Assembly (NCBI RefSeq): GCF_013408565.1
Contig: NZ_JACBZX010000001.1
Location: 1,302,001 to 1,366,000 of the forward strand
Direction of reading: 5' to 3'
DNA length: 64,000 bases
From: Janibacter alkaliphilus
Lineage (GTDB): Bacteria > Actinomycetota > Actinomycetes > Actinomycetales > Dermatophilaceae
How positions within the stretch are numbered: position 1 is the stretch's first letter; each line of letters begins with the position of its first letter. A model generated the notes under the pieces. The model had not been told where the DNA came from. It worked only from the letters and a program-made list of their open reading frames with translations, and made no database searches. A program made the position numbers and the translations under genes. Shown here piece after piece: positions 43,427 to 52,960 of this stretch.

Positions 43427-44206
43427 ATGGGGACGCACCCGGTCGAGGACCCGCTCCGCAGGCTCGAGCGCGTGCTCGCCGAGGACACCGCCCGGCTCAC
43501 CGAGACCCGGGAACGGCTGGCCGACATCGGCGACGCGCTGGTCCAGCTCCGCGCCCGGATGCACCACATCGATCTCGGTGACGACCTGGGCGTCCAGGTC
43601 CTCGAGCAGGAGGTCGCCAGCCCCATCCTCGTCCGGCTCGCCGGCGGCGCCGACCAGGTCGACAACGTCGTCATGCAGGTCGACGTCGGCGCCGGCGCCG
43701 AGGACGTCAACTCCCGCTCCGAGCTGGAGCGCGCCCAGGAGGGGCAGCGTCAGCGGACCTTGGTGCACCCGATGGCCCTGGAGGACGAGGTGAGCCGGCT
43801 GCGGCTGTCCGCCAAGCGCGAGGTCGGCCAGGAGCAGCGCGTCTCGGACGTCCCGGGCACCGAGTTCCTCGTCCTCGGCGACGAGGCGGTGGTGACCCTG
43901 GAGCGCTGGGGCGATCCCACCTCGCGCTACCTCTTCGTGCGCCACCCGGCGCTGGTGCGCTCCTTCGCCACCTGGTTCGACGCGGTGTGGGCGGTCTCCC
44001 CGGAGGTCTCGCTCAGCGTGTCCGGGCCCGACGAGGCGCCGCTGGTGCGGCTGCTGGCGCTCGGCCTGAAGGACGAGACGATCGCGCGCACCCTAGGGGT
44101 CTCGCTGCGCACCGTGCGCCGCCGGATCGCCGGGCTGATGGACGAGCACGGGGTCTCCACCCGCTTCCAGCTCGGGGTGGCGCTGGAGCGTGACGGGCAG
44201 CTGTGA
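43427..44206 (+). CDS. LuxR/TrmB-like HTH transcriptional regulator
   Basis: 259 residues. The N-terminal ~50 residues form a helical, coiled-coil-like stretch (LRRLERVLAEDTARLTETRE). The middle resembles the non-catalytic PLD-like effector domain of TrmB-type regulators. The C-terminus is a LuxR helix-turn-helix (RLLALGLKDETIARTLGVSL, RTVRRRIAGLMDEHGVSTRF). A paralogous regulator lies at 48583-49590. TAACAT 8 nt before ATG 43427 is a near-leaderless -10 in an unusually AT-rich stretch. The gene precedes purA by 132 bp on the same strand, so it could control purA, but this is only positional. Ligand unknown. Confidence 0.8.
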   Translation: MGTHPVEDPLRRLERVLAEDTARLTETRERLADIGDALVQLRARMHHIDLGDDLGVQVLEQEVASPILVRLAGGADQVDNVVMQVDVGAGAEDVNSRSELERAQEGQRQRTLVHPMALEDEVSRLRLSAKREVGQEQRVSDVPGTEFLVLGDEAVVTLERWGDPTSRYLFVRHPALVRSFATWFDAVWAVSPEVSLSVSGPDEAPLVRLLALGLKDETIARTLGVSLRTVRRRIAGLMDEHGVSTRFQLGVALERDGQL

Positions 44207-44218
44207 CCCCGCCGGTAG

Positions 44219-45628
<1,410 letters not shown>

Positions 45629-45650
45629 GCCACCCCACCGCCCCTGGACC

Positions 45651-45719
45651 CCCAACCCCCTAGGCAGCTGGATCCGCTCAGGGTGCAGGGTGAGCGTCTG
45701 CGACGAAGGTGAGCGTCTG
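45651..45719 (-). repeat. Repeat family B, copy 3 (inverted), left flank of the DUF5302 gene
   Basis: A 69-bp block from CCCAACCCCCTAGGCAGCTG to GACGAAGGTGAGCGTCTG. It is identical at 68 of 69 positions to 46061-46129, in the same orientation 410 bp away, and is the reverse complement of the motif at 8195-8265. Confidence 0.9.
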
Positions 45720-45828
45720 GGGCCTTCCCCTGTCGTCGCCAGATAATCCGTTGCCGCCGGGCGGTGGCGGCTGCGACCGTGGTCGGCACGGCCTCGACGC
45801 GGAGGCCGTCGCGACGAAGGGAGCAGCG

Positions 45829-46020
45829 ATGTCCAGTCACGAGTCGCACCGCGAGGGTGCGCCGGAGGACGTGAAGGCGAAGTTCCGCGAGGCGCTGGAG
45901 AAGAAGCAGGCGCACGGCGGCACCGACGTCAGCCCGGACGGCGCGCACGGCAAGGTCGAGTCCGCCCATCGGGCCGAGACCTCCGGGGCGCAGCAGATGT
46001 TCCGCCGCAAGTCCGGCTGA
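45829..46020 (+). CDS. DUF5302 family small protein
   Basis: 63 residues. The sequence matches the DUF5302 pattern: EDVKAKFREALEKKQAH, then a Gly/Asp linker, then a C-terminal SGAQQMFRRKSG with basic end. Short, charged, helical and cytoplasmic, with no cysteine or membrane segment. GAAGGGAG precedes ATG 45829 by 6 bp. The gene is bracketed by two nearly identical 69-bp direct repeats (45651 and 46061). In other actinobacteria DUF5302 is also a small stand-alone gene, and its function is unknown. Confidence 0.88.
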   Translation: MSSHESHREGAPEDVKAKFREALEKKQAHGGTDVSPDGAHGKVESAHRAETSGAQQMFRRKSG

Positions 46021-46060
46021 CCCTGCGCCCTCTGACCTCGCTTCCGGCGCCCCAAGTATC

Positions 46061-46129
46061 CCCAACCCCCTAGGCAGCTGGATCCGCTCAGGGTGCAGGG
46101 TGAGCGCCTGCGACGAAGGTGAGCGTCTG
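46061..46129 (-). repeat. Repeat family B, copy 4 (inverted), right flank of the DUF5302 gene
   Basis: Identical to 45651-45719 except for C at 46107 where the other copy has T. With the other copy it forms a direct-repeat pair that encloses exactly one small gene. Confidence 0.9.
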
Positions 46130-46235
46130 CCGACCCTTCGTCGGCGACTGCCGCCGGTGCGGCGAAGGGGGAGACTGCCCAGGGGGTCGGCCGAGGGGGG
46201 ACATGGCTCAGACGGTCGGGCGAAGGGGAGCCGGC

Positions 46236-48446
46236 TCAGACGATCGGGCGCAGCACCGTCATCCGGTGGGCGGCGCGGGTGAGCACGACGTAGAGCACCC
46301 GCGCCCCGCCGGGTGCCTCGGCGGCGATCGCCTCCGGGTCGATCACCAGCGTCGCGTCCCACTCCAGCCCCTTGGTGGACATGGGGTCGATGACCACCAC
46401 CCGGCCGTCGTGGCTGCCGTCGAGGCCCAGCACCGCGTCCTGGTGCCGGGTCGGGGTGATCACGGCGATGCTGCCGTCGACCTGCTCGGCCAGGTCGGCC
46501 AGCGCCTGCTCGGCGACCACCGCCACCCCCGGCACCGAGGTGTCCAGGGCGTCGCCGAAGGTCAGCTCGACCGGCTGCACCCCGGTCTCGCGGACCGCCT
46601 CGGGGATGTCCGCGTCCGGCACCGCCGGCAGCACGACGTCACGGGCGTAGTCGAAGATCTCCCGGGCGTTGCGGTAGTTCGTGCCCATGTGGAAGCCGCG
46701 CCGCTCCTGGGTGCCGTAGGCCTCCTCGCGGGCCTGCTGCGCCTCGGCGGCGTCCTCCCAGGCGGCCTGCGCCGCGTCCCCGACGACGGTCCACGAGGCC
46801 CGCCGACCGCGTCGCCCGATCATCCGCCACTGCATCGGGGAGAGGTCCTGCGCCTCGTCGACGAGCACGTGCGCGTACTCCTCGGGACGGCCCAGCCGAC
46901 CGTGCAGCAGGCGCTCCCGGGCCAGCACCGGTGTGGTCGCGGGCCCGGACTCCGGCGCCTGGATGCCGCTGCCCATGGCCTGCAGCTCCTCGACCCCGTC
47001 CAGCTCCTCGATCTCGAAGAAGCCGCGCTCGTCGTCCTCGTCCTCGACGTCCTCGACCAGCCCGATCCGCACCGACAGCTCGTCGATGAGCGCCACGTCG
47101 GCCACGCTCCAGGTGCCGATCTCCAGCGTCTCGCGCACCGAGTGCGCCAGCGCCGCCGCGTCCCCCTGGGAGAGGACCGAGCGGGCCACCTCGTAGGCGA
47201 GCTCGGTGTCGGTGAGCCAGAGCAGCACCTCCCGGGGGTCGACCTGCGGCCACCAGCGGCCGAGGAAGTCGTCGACCGCGCCGGAGATCTCGAAGGCGTC
47301 GAGGAACTCGTCCCGGTCGCCCTCGCGCACGCTCGCCCAGGCGGCCTCGGCGAGCATCCCGCGGACCACCCGGGCGGCCTGGTTGCGGGTGCGGTCGCGC
47401 AGCGCCTGACGACGCACCCGCTCCAGCCGGTCGGCGTCCAGGCGGACCGGCTGCCCATCGATCATCACCCGCAGCTCGGTGGGGGCCTCGGGCACCGGTC
47501 GCGCGGCCAGCCGGTCGAGCACCGTGCGCATCCGCAGCGAGCCCTTGATCGCGGCCACCTCGGGGCTGTCCAGGCGGTAGGCGGTGACCGCGTCGACGAC
47601 GTCGCCGAGCGAGCGCAGCACCACCGAGTCCTCGCCGAGCGAGGGCAGCACCCGCTCGATGTAGGCGGTGTAGGCGGCCGAGGGCCCGATGACGAGCACG
47701 CCGCCGGCCTCGTAGCGGCGCCGGTTGGCGTAGAGCAGGTAGGCGGCGCGGTGCAGCGCGACGACGGTCTTGCCGGTGCCCGGGCCACCGGTGATCTCGG
47801 TGACGCCGCGGTCGCTGGCCCGGATCGCCTCGTCCTGGTGGGCCTGGATCGTGGCCACGATGTCGCGCATCTGCTTCCCGCGGGTGCGGGTGAGCGCGGC
47901 CAGCAGCGCGCCGTCGCCGACCACCGCGAGGTCGTCCGGGGCCTCCGGCACCATGAGGTCGTCCTCGACGCCGACGACGGTCTCGCCGCGCGAGCGCAGC
48001 ACCCGCCGTCGGATGACGCCCTGGTTGTCCACCGGGGTGGCCCGGTAGAAGGGGGAGGCCGCCGGCGCCCGCCAGTCGATGACCAGCGGCTCGTAGTCGT
48101 CGTCGCGGACCCCGAGCCGGCCGACGTAGCGCACCTCCCGGTCGGCGAGGTCCATCACCTCGCCGTGGTCGAGGTCGAGGCGGCCGAAGACGAGACCCTC
48201 GTACTGGTGCTGCAGGCTGGCCAGCCGGCGGGCGGCGTTGTAGACCAGCGCATCCCGCTCGAAGAGACCGGACATCTCCTCGTCGCGGACGTCTCCGGTC
48301 CGGTCGGTGCGGCCACGGGAGAGGCCGTCGGTGGCCACCAGGCCGGCGCGCTGGCCCGCCTTCGCCAGCTCGGCGTGCACCCGGTCCAGGTGGGCCTGCT
48401 CGTGGGCGACCTCGGCCGCCGCGGCATCGATCTCGGCGTGCGTCAC
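46236..48446 (-). CDS. helD: HelD-like superfamily 1 helicase (RNA polymerase-associated)
   Basis: 736 residues. The N-terminal coiled coil (about residues 1-60) is followed by the UvrD-like ATPase core: Q/Walker A region EITGGPGTGKTVVALHRAAY (about 218-237), Walker B HVLVDEAQDLSPMQWRMIGR, motif III WTVVGDAAQA, motif IV/V VVIDPMSTKGLEWDATLVID and motif VI LYVVLTRAAHRM. The coiled coil before the ATPase and the low conservation between the halves fit HelD, which frees and recycles RNA polymerase, including rifampicin-bound complexes, rather than a DNA repair helicase. TAGACT (48524-48529 on the minus strand) is the likely -10, about 75 bp upstream of GTG 48446. Confidence 0.85.
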   Translation of the reverse strand: MTHAEIDAAAAEVAHEQAHLDRVHAELAKAGQRAGLVATDGLSRGRTDRTGDVRDEEMSGLFERDALVYNAARRLASLQHQYEGLVFGRLDLDHGEVMDLADREVRYVGRLGVRDDDYEPLVIDWRAPAASPFYRATPVDNQGVIRRRVLRSRGETVVGVEDDLMVPEAPDDLAVVGDGALLAALTRTRGKQMRDIVATIQAHQDEAIRASDRGVTEITGGPGTGKTVVALHRAAYLLYANRRRYEAGGVLVIGPSAAYTAYIERVLPSLGEDSVVLRSLGDVVDAVTAYRLDSPEVAAIKGSLRMRTVLDRLAARPVPEAPTELRVMIDGQPVRLDADRLERVRRQALRDRTRNQAARVVRGMLAEAAWASVREGDRDEFLDAFEISGAVDDFLGRWWPQVDPREVLLWLTDTELAYEVARSVLSQGDAAALAHSVRETLEIGTWSVADVALIDELSVRIGLVEDVEDEDDERGFFEIEELDGVEELQAMGSGIQAPESGPATTPVLARERLLHGRLGRPEEYAHVLVDEAQDLSPMQWRMIGRRGRRASWTVVGDAAQAAWEDAAEAQQAREEAYGTQERRGFHMGTNYRNAREIFDYARDVVLPAVPDADIPEAVRETGVQPVELTFGDALDTSVPGVAVVAEQALADLAEQVDGSIAVITPTRHQDAVLGLDGSHDGRVVVIDPMSTKGLEWDATLVIDPEAIAAEAPGGARVLYVVLTRAAHRMTVLRPIV

Positions 48447-48582
48447 GGTGCGGTGCTCACGGTGCTTGGTCGGTCCCCTCGGCCGGTCGTCCTCCCCCGC
48501 CGGGGAGGGTGTGCGAAGGAGCGAGTCTAGCCCAGCGCCGGGTGCCCCTCAGCCGGTCGGTGGGACGGGCCGGACCGGTGCC

Positions 48583-49590
48583 TCAGACGATCCCGCGCCG
48601 GGCGGCCTCGACCCCGGTCTGCAGCCGCGAGCTGGTGCCGAGGGTCTCCATGATGTGCCGCACCCGGCGCTCCACGGTGCGCACCGACACCCCGAGCTGG
48701 CGGGCCACGCTGGCGTCCGAGGAACCGGCGGCGAGCAGGGTGAGCGCGACCAGGTCGCGCTCGGTCAGGCCGATGATGTGGGTGCGCCCGTCGCGAGGGT
48801 CGGGCATGGGCAGGCCGTCGTCGAAGGTGCGGCGCACGAAGCGGTGCAGCGCGGTGATCAGCGGCCCGCCGCGCAGCGCCGCGGAGCCGATGCCCCGCTC
48901 GTCGATGTTGGACAGGTCGAGCACCGCGGCCCGCTCGTCGACGACCACGGTGGAGAAGGGGATGGCGTGGGCCAGGCGCACCTGCTCGCCGGCCGCCTGC
49001 CGACGTCGCAGCACGTCCAGCACGCCGGGGATCTCCAGCAGCGAGGTGTCGTAGACCGAGATGATCTCCAGCGGCCGCCCGGTGCTGTCGGTGGGCAGGC
49101 GGTCGTGGTCCTCCCCGTCGGGGGCGACCAGCGCGCGGGTGCGCTCCGAGTTGGCCCAGGCGCAGTACATCGAGTGCTCCGCCTCGGAGGCGATCTCGGC
49201 GGTGGCCGCCCGGATCTCGGCGATCGACTCCAGCAGCTGGGCGCTCAGCCCGTCGTCGTCGGCGAGCAGGTTCTCCCGCGCGCGCCGGTGAATCATGCCC
49301 ATCTGGGAGGCGGAGGCGCGCAGCCGTCGGGCCTGGCGCTCGATCTCCGCGGCGAAGGCGGTGAGCGCTCCCTCGGGGGGCGGGACGACGATGCTGCCGT
49401 CGCCGGGCATGTCGATCAGGCCGCGGGCCTCGAGGATCTCGAGGGTGCGGTGCGCCTGCTCGTAGTCCTCGCTGCGGGCTAGATAGGTGTCGACATCCAT
49501 GGCAGGATCGTTGATGAAGCCCAGGTAGGTGCGGGTGACGACATCCTCGCCCGCGGGGGTCAGTCCCCGCACCGGGTCGTTGTGCGGCAT
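48583..49590 (-). CDS. LuxR/TrmB-like HTH transcriptional regulator, paralogue of the 43427 gene
   Basis: 335 residues. A winged-helix-like N-terminus (VVTRTYLGFINDPAMDVDTY; RTLEILEARGLIDMPGDG), a helical linker (IERQARRLRASASQMGMIHR), a PLD-like effector region (LEIISVYDTSLLEIPGVLDV; FSTVVVDERAAVLDLSN) and a C-terminal LuxR helix-turn-helix (ALTLLAAGSSDASVARQLGV, RTVERRVRHIMETLG). This is the full TrmB-plus-LuxR architecture found in actinobacteria; ligand unknown. ATG 49590 is used; an upstream in-frame GTG is possible. It is divergent from purD and the 6C-like RNA. Confidence 0.82.
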   Translation of the reverse strand: MPHNDPVRGLTPAGEDVVTRTYLGFINDPAMDVDTYLARSEDYEQAHRTLEILEARGLIDMPGDGSIVVPPPEGALTAFAAEIERQARRLRASASQMGMIHRRARENLLADDDGLSAQLLESIAEIRAATAEIASEAEHSMYCAWANSERTRALVAPDGEDHDRLPTDSTGRPLEIISVYDTSLLEIPGVLDVLRRRQAAGEQVRLAHAIPFSTVVVDERAAVLDLSNIDERGIGSAALRGGPLITALHRFVRRTFDDGLPMPDPRDGRTHIIGLTERDLVALTLLAAGSSDASVARQLGVSVRTVERRVRHIMETLGTSSRLQTGVEAARRGIV

Positions 49591-49673
49591 GTCCTGATTC
49601 TGACGCGATACCGACACTGTCGGGAACCGGACAGCTCTCGCCTTGCGCCGAACGGTCATCGTTTGTCACTATC

Positions 49674-49797
49674 GACTCACCGGTGCGAACCGGTGACCGC
49701 GTGCGGCCGGTGTCCCCCCATTGTCCGGGCCCCGCGGTCGGGGGCACAGGCTCCCGGCAGACCCCCCTGCCTGCCGGGTTCCTGTGCCCCCTTCTTC
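49674..49797 (+). ncRNA. 6C-like small RNA
   Basis: Three structures follow one another: a 5' hairpin CACCGGT-GCGA-ACCGGTG (49678-49695); a second stem-loop (GCGGCCGG against CCGG-GCC-CCGC, 49703-49736) whose loop holds CCCCCC; and a long terminator-like stem (GGGGGCACAGG, 49740-49750, to CCTGTGCCCCC, ending 49791) whose loop also holds CCCCCC, followed by TTCTTC. Two hairpins with six-cytosine loops are the defining feature of the actinobacterial 6C RNA. TTGCGC (49643), 18 bp, CACTAT (49667) form a fair promoter placing the 5' end near 49678. In the genus-level literature 6C is a trans-acting RNA that uses the C-rich loops; targets here are unknown. Confidence 0.72.
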
Positions 49798-49879
49798 ATG
49801 CCCTGGACACCGCTGCTCAGCGGCTTTGAGCGTCCGGCTCCCACCCGGGTGCCGGGCCGTCCGCAGACGATCGGGCCAC

Positions 49880-49885
49880 TACGCT
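49880..49885 (+). promoter_or_regulatory. Leaderless-type -10 box for purD
   Basis: TACGCT, then 7 nt, then GTG 49893. It lies about 85 bp beyond the 6C-like RNA terminator, so purD appears to have its own start. Confidence 0.55.
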
Positions 49886-49892
49886 CGGCGCC

Positions 49893-51164
49893 GTGAAGAT
49901 CCTCGTCATCGGTTCCGGTGCCCGCGAGCACGCCCTGGTGCGTGCGCTGACCCACGACCCCGCGGTGGACGCGGTGATCGCCGCCCCGGGTAACCCCGGC
50001 ACGGACGTGGTGGCCCGCACCGAGGCGGTGGATGCCGGCGACCCGGACGCGGTGGCGGCGCTGGCCCGCGAGCACGCGGTCGACCTCGTCGTCGTCGGGC
50101 CGGAGGCGCCGCTGGTGGCAGGGGTCGCCGACGCGGTGCGCGCGGTCGGCATCCCCTGCTTCGGACCCGGCGCGGACGCCGCCCGGCTGGAGGGCAGCAA
50201 GGCCTTCGCCAAGGAGGTCATGGCCAGCGCGGACGTGCCCACGGCCATGGCGCACGTGTGCACCACCGAGGACGAGCTGGCCGAAGCGCTGGACGCGCTC
50301 GGTGCCCCGCACGTCGTCAAGGACGACGGCCTCGCCGCGGGGAAGGGGGTCGTCGTCACCGAGGACCGCGAGGAGGCGATGGCGCACGGCCGGGAGTGCC
50401 TGGCGAAGGAGGGCGGCCGCGTCCTGGTCGAGGAGTTCCTCGACGGGCCCGAGGCCAGCCTCTTCTGCATCTGCGACGGCGAGAGCGTCGTGCCGCTGGA
50501 CCTGGCGCAGGACTTCAAGCGCGTCTACGACGGCGACGAGGGCCCGAACACCGGAGGCATGGGCGCCTACACCCCGCTGGCCTGGGCGCCGGACGGCCTC
50601 GTGGAGCAGGTCGTCGAGCGGATCGCCCGACCGGTGGTCGCGGAGATGGGGCTACGGGGGACCCCCTTCGTCGGGGTGCTCTACGTCGGTCTCGCGCTGA
50701 CCTCCCGCGGGCCGCGGGTCATCGAGTTCAACGTGCGCTTCGGCGACCCGGAGATCCAGGCGGTGCTGGCCCGGCTGGAGACGCCGCTCGGCGGGCTGCT
50801 GCACGCCGCGGCGACCGGTGGGCTGCGCGAGCAGCCGCCGCTGCGCTGGTCGCCGCAGGTGGCGACGACCGTCGTGGTCGCCGCGCACGGCTACCCCGCC
50901 GCGCCGCGCACCGGAGACGTCATCGACGGCCTGGACGAGGTGACCGACGCCTACGTGCTGCAGGCCGGGACGACGACGGGAGAGGACGGCACGCTGTGCT
51001 CGGCCGGTGGCCGGGTGCTCTCCGTCGTCGCCCTCGGCGACGACCTGACCCAGGCCCGGGAGCGGGCCTACGCGGCGGTCGAGCAGATCTCCCTGGACGG
51101 CTCGCACCACCGTAGCGACATCGCCCTGCGGGCCGCTCGCGGGGAGATCCGCGTCCCCGGCTGA
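49893..51164 (+). CDS. purD: Phosphoribosylamine-glycine ligase
   Basis: 423 residues from GTG. The GAR synthetase ATP-grasp layout is clear: N-domain KILVIGSGAREHALVRALTH, VIAAPGNPGTDVV and VVVGPEAPLVAGVADAVRAV; ATP-grasp core FGPGADAARLEGSKAFAKEV, HVVKDDGLAAGKGVVV, EEFLDGPEASLFCICDG; and metal-binding VIEFNVRFGDPEIQAVL. The enzyme makes glycinamide ribonucleotide in the second step of de novo purine synthesis. It is separated from purC by a sigma-factor pair, soxR and a membrane protein, not arranged as an operon with them. Confidence 0.97.
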   Translation: MKILVIGSGAREHALVRALTHDPAVDAVIAAPGNPGTDVVARTEAVDAGDPDAVAALAREHAVDLVVVGPEAPLVAGVADAVRAVGIPCFGPGADAARLEGSKAFAKEVMASADVPTAMAHVCTTEDELAEALDALGAPHVVKDDGLAAGKGVVVTEDREEAMAHGRECLAKEGGRVLVEEFLDGPEASLFCICDGESVVPLDLAQDFKRVYDGDEGPNTGGMGAYTPLAWAPDGLVEQVVERIARPVVAEMGLRGTPFVGVLYVGLALTSRGPRVIEFNVRFGDPEIQAVLARLETPLGGLLHAAATGGLREQPPLRWSPQVATTVVVAAHGYPAAPRTGDVIDGLDEVTDAYVLQAGTTTGEDGTLCSAGGRVLSVVALGDDLTQARERAYAAVEQISLDGSHHRSDIALRAARGEIRVPG

Positions 51165-51230
51165 CCCGTCCCGCCCCCCTTCGCCCTGCTCGCGGCACCT
51201 CACCACACCTCACCACGCACCCAGAGCACC

Positions 51231-51312
51231 CCACCTACCACGCAGTAAGTGCTGTGATCACGACACTTACTGCGTGGTAGGTGGGTCGTTCTGCGTGGTA
51301 GGTGGGTCGTTC
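51231..51312. repeat. 21-bp perfect inverted repeat overlapping a 21-bp tandem repeat
   Basis: Arms 51231-51251 (CCACCTACCACGCAGTAAGT and G) and 51264-51284 pair perfectly around a 12-nt loop containing TGATCA. The right arm is also the start of two perfect 21-bp tandem units, TGCGTGGTAGGTGGGTCGTT plus C, at 51271-51291 and 51292-51312. It lies between purD and a SigE-family sigma gene. It may act as terminator for purD and as a regulatory site for the sigma gene. Confidence 0.85.
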
Positions 51313-51396
51313 GGGTGGCTGGTCGCGGCTGGTGCGAGCGCCCGACCCAACCGGACGGGCGGCCCGATGCGTGCAAGAGGGTGGAGGAGGTGACCC

Positions 51397-51906
51397 GTGG
51401 ACGCGGAGACCGAGGCGCAGTACGTCGCCTTCGTCGATGCTGCCCTGCCGTCGCTGCGCAAGCTCGCGCGGTCGGCGACCTGGGACAGCCACCACGCCGA
51501 TGACCTCGTCCAGACCACCTTGGAGAAGCTCTACGTCGCCTGGCCACGGCTGACCCGCCGTGACGAGATGCCGCTGGCCTACGCGCGCACCACCCTGGTG
51601 CGATCGCTGGTCAGCGAGTCCCGCCGACCCTGGCGGCGGCGCGAGACGGTGGCCGAGCACCTGCCGGAGCGGGCGGGGCAGGACCCCTTCGGTGCCGTGG
51701 ACGTCTCGGTGGACGTCATGGAGGGGCTGCGCCGGCTCTCGCCGCGGCAGCGTCTGGTCCTCTACCTCCGGCACGTCGAGGACCTCTCCGTCGCCCAGAC
51801 GGCGGAGGCGATGGGCTGCAGCCAGGGGACCGTGAAGTCGACGACCTCGGACGCCGTGCACGCGCTGCGCGCCGCCCTGGCCGAAGGAGTGACCACCGAT
51901 GCCTGA
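51397..51906 (+). CDS. SigE-family RNA polymerase sigma factor (copy 1 of 3)
   Basis: 169 residues from GTG 51397, with GGAGGAGG 6 bp upstream. Region 2 at about residues 9-75 (LRKLARSATWDSHHADDLVQ; PLAYARTTLVRSLVSESRRP), then a short linker, then region 4 at about 105-160 (LRRLSPRQRLVLYLRHVEDL; VAQTAEAMGCSQGTVKSTTS). This is the short SigE-type ECF factor of high-GC actinobacteria, lacking region 3. It should direct transcription of a small stress or envelope regulon. The last 8 bp overlap the membrane-partner gene. Paralogues with the same organisation lie at 55489 and 58423. Confidence 0.9.
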   Translation: MDAETEAQYVAFVDAALPSLRKLARSATWDSHHADDLVQTTLEKLYVAWPRLTRRDEMPLAYARTTLVRSLVSESRRPWRRRETVAEHLPERAGQDPFGAVDVSVDVMEGLRRLSPRQRLVLYLRHVEDLSVAQTAEAMGCSQGTVKSTTSDAVHALRAALAEGVTTDA

Positions 51907-52918
51907 GCAGGACCAGCAGCTGGCCCAGGAGGTGCGCGCGGCTCTCGACAGCCGCCTGCCCGACCCAGGCTTCGACCTGCAGGACCTCGTCGACGGCGGG
52001 CGCCGGCGTCGACGCCGCCGCGGCGTGGCGGTGGCCGCTGGAGGCTGCGCCGCGGTGCTTGTCGGTGCGATGGCGGTCGCGAGTCTGCCGGGCATCGGCG
52101 ACGGGACCGCTGGCGACGTGGCTCCGGCCTCGAACCAGATGCTCGCCGACTGGCGGACCGCGACCCAGGACCCGGACGAGCGGGTGGTCGTCATGGGCCG
52201 GGTGATCGGTGCCGGCGGCGCCGACCCCACGGTCTGCCTCGGCGAGAAGGAGGGCATCACGACCGGCGACTGCGGCGGCGAGGAGCTGAGCATCGCCGGG
52301 TGGGCCCCGCCGGCCCCGACGTCCGACGACACGTGGCCCGGCGGGGACTTCTTCCGGATGGAGGGGACGGTCGAGGACGGTGTGCTCACCTCGACCGGCG
52401 GGGAGCGGGTCGAGGAGCCGTGGCCGGAGTGGGAGGAGTTCCCCAGCTACGAGATCCTCTGCGACGCGCCCCCGGGCGGGTGGACCTACTCCGACGACAT
52501 CACCGCGCTGGACGACGTCGAGGAGATCTCGCACTACTGGGGCATCCACCCGAGCCGCAACCAGTCCGCCGGGCCCGCGCCGGACCTCATGGACGGCATC
52601 GAGGTGCCGGCCGTCGCGGTGGACGAGGGCGACGACCTCGCGGCCGCCCAGCAGGCGGCCGAGGAGGCCGCCGGTGGCCCGGTGTGCGCGGTCGAGACGG
52701 ACCGCTCGATGGAGCGGGCCGAGGAGATCGCCGACCAGCTGCGCGGCCAGGGCTTCGGCATGGTCGAGGCCGAGGTGCACCCGGAGCGGCCGCAGGACGC
52801 CCGGGTGGTCGTCCCGGTCCGCTACGACGACGGCTCGCTGCAGGAGACGCTCGACGAGGACCTCGGCGAGGGCTGGGTGAGCGTCCAGCCGCTGATCGCT
52901 CCCGCCGACGAGGACTGA
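51899..52918 (+). CDS. Membrane partner of SigE-family sigma factor 1 (candidate anti-sigma)
   Basis: 339 residues. A short cytoplasmic N-terminus (MPEQDQQLAQEVRAALDSRL) ends in the juxtamembrane motif [17 protein letters not shown] single transmembrane helix follows (GCAAVLVGAMAVASLPG, about residues 48-64), then a large acidic ectodomain with cysteines in pairs (DPTVCLGEKEGITTGDCGG; EILCDAPPGG; PVCAVETDRS). No zinc-binding anti-sigma HxxxCxxC motif is present. Overlap with the sigma gene and the same layout in the two other pairs (56003, 58941) argue for an anti-sigma or co-sensor role, which is inferred. Confidence 0.75.
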   Translation: MPEQDQQLAQEVRAALDSRLPDPGFDLQDLVDGGRRRRRRRGVAVAAGGCAAVLVGAMAVASLPGIGDGTAGDVAPASNQMLADWRTATQDPDERVVVMGRVIGAGGADPTVCLGEKEGITTGDCGGEELSIAGWAPPAPTSDDTWPGGDFFRMEGTVEDGVLTSTGGERVEEPWPEWEEFPSYEILCDAPPGGWTYSDDITALDDVEEISHYWGIHPSRNQSAGPAPDLMDGIEVPAVAVDEGDDLAAAQQAAEEAAGGPVCAVETDRSMERAEEIADQLRGQGFGMVEAEVHPERPQDARVVVPVRYDDGSLQETLDEDLGEGWVSVQPLIAPADED

Positions 52919-52948
52919 GCCGAACCTCGAGCGAGGTCGAGGTCCGGC

Positions 52949-52954
52949 TAGCCT
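52949..52954 (+). promoter_or_regulatory. Leaderless-type -10 box for soxR
   Basis: TAGCCT, then 6 nt, then ATG 52961. Just upstream is a short inverted repeat, CCTCGAGCGAGG (52925-52936). Confidence 0.5.
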
Positions 52955-52960
52955 GGCCGG

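Noticed and set aside
45651..46129. Insertion sequence or integron cassette around the DUF5302 gene
   Set aside because: The flanks are direct, not inverted, repeats; no transposase, integrase or target-site duplication is visible, so only a repeat-bracketed gene is claimed.
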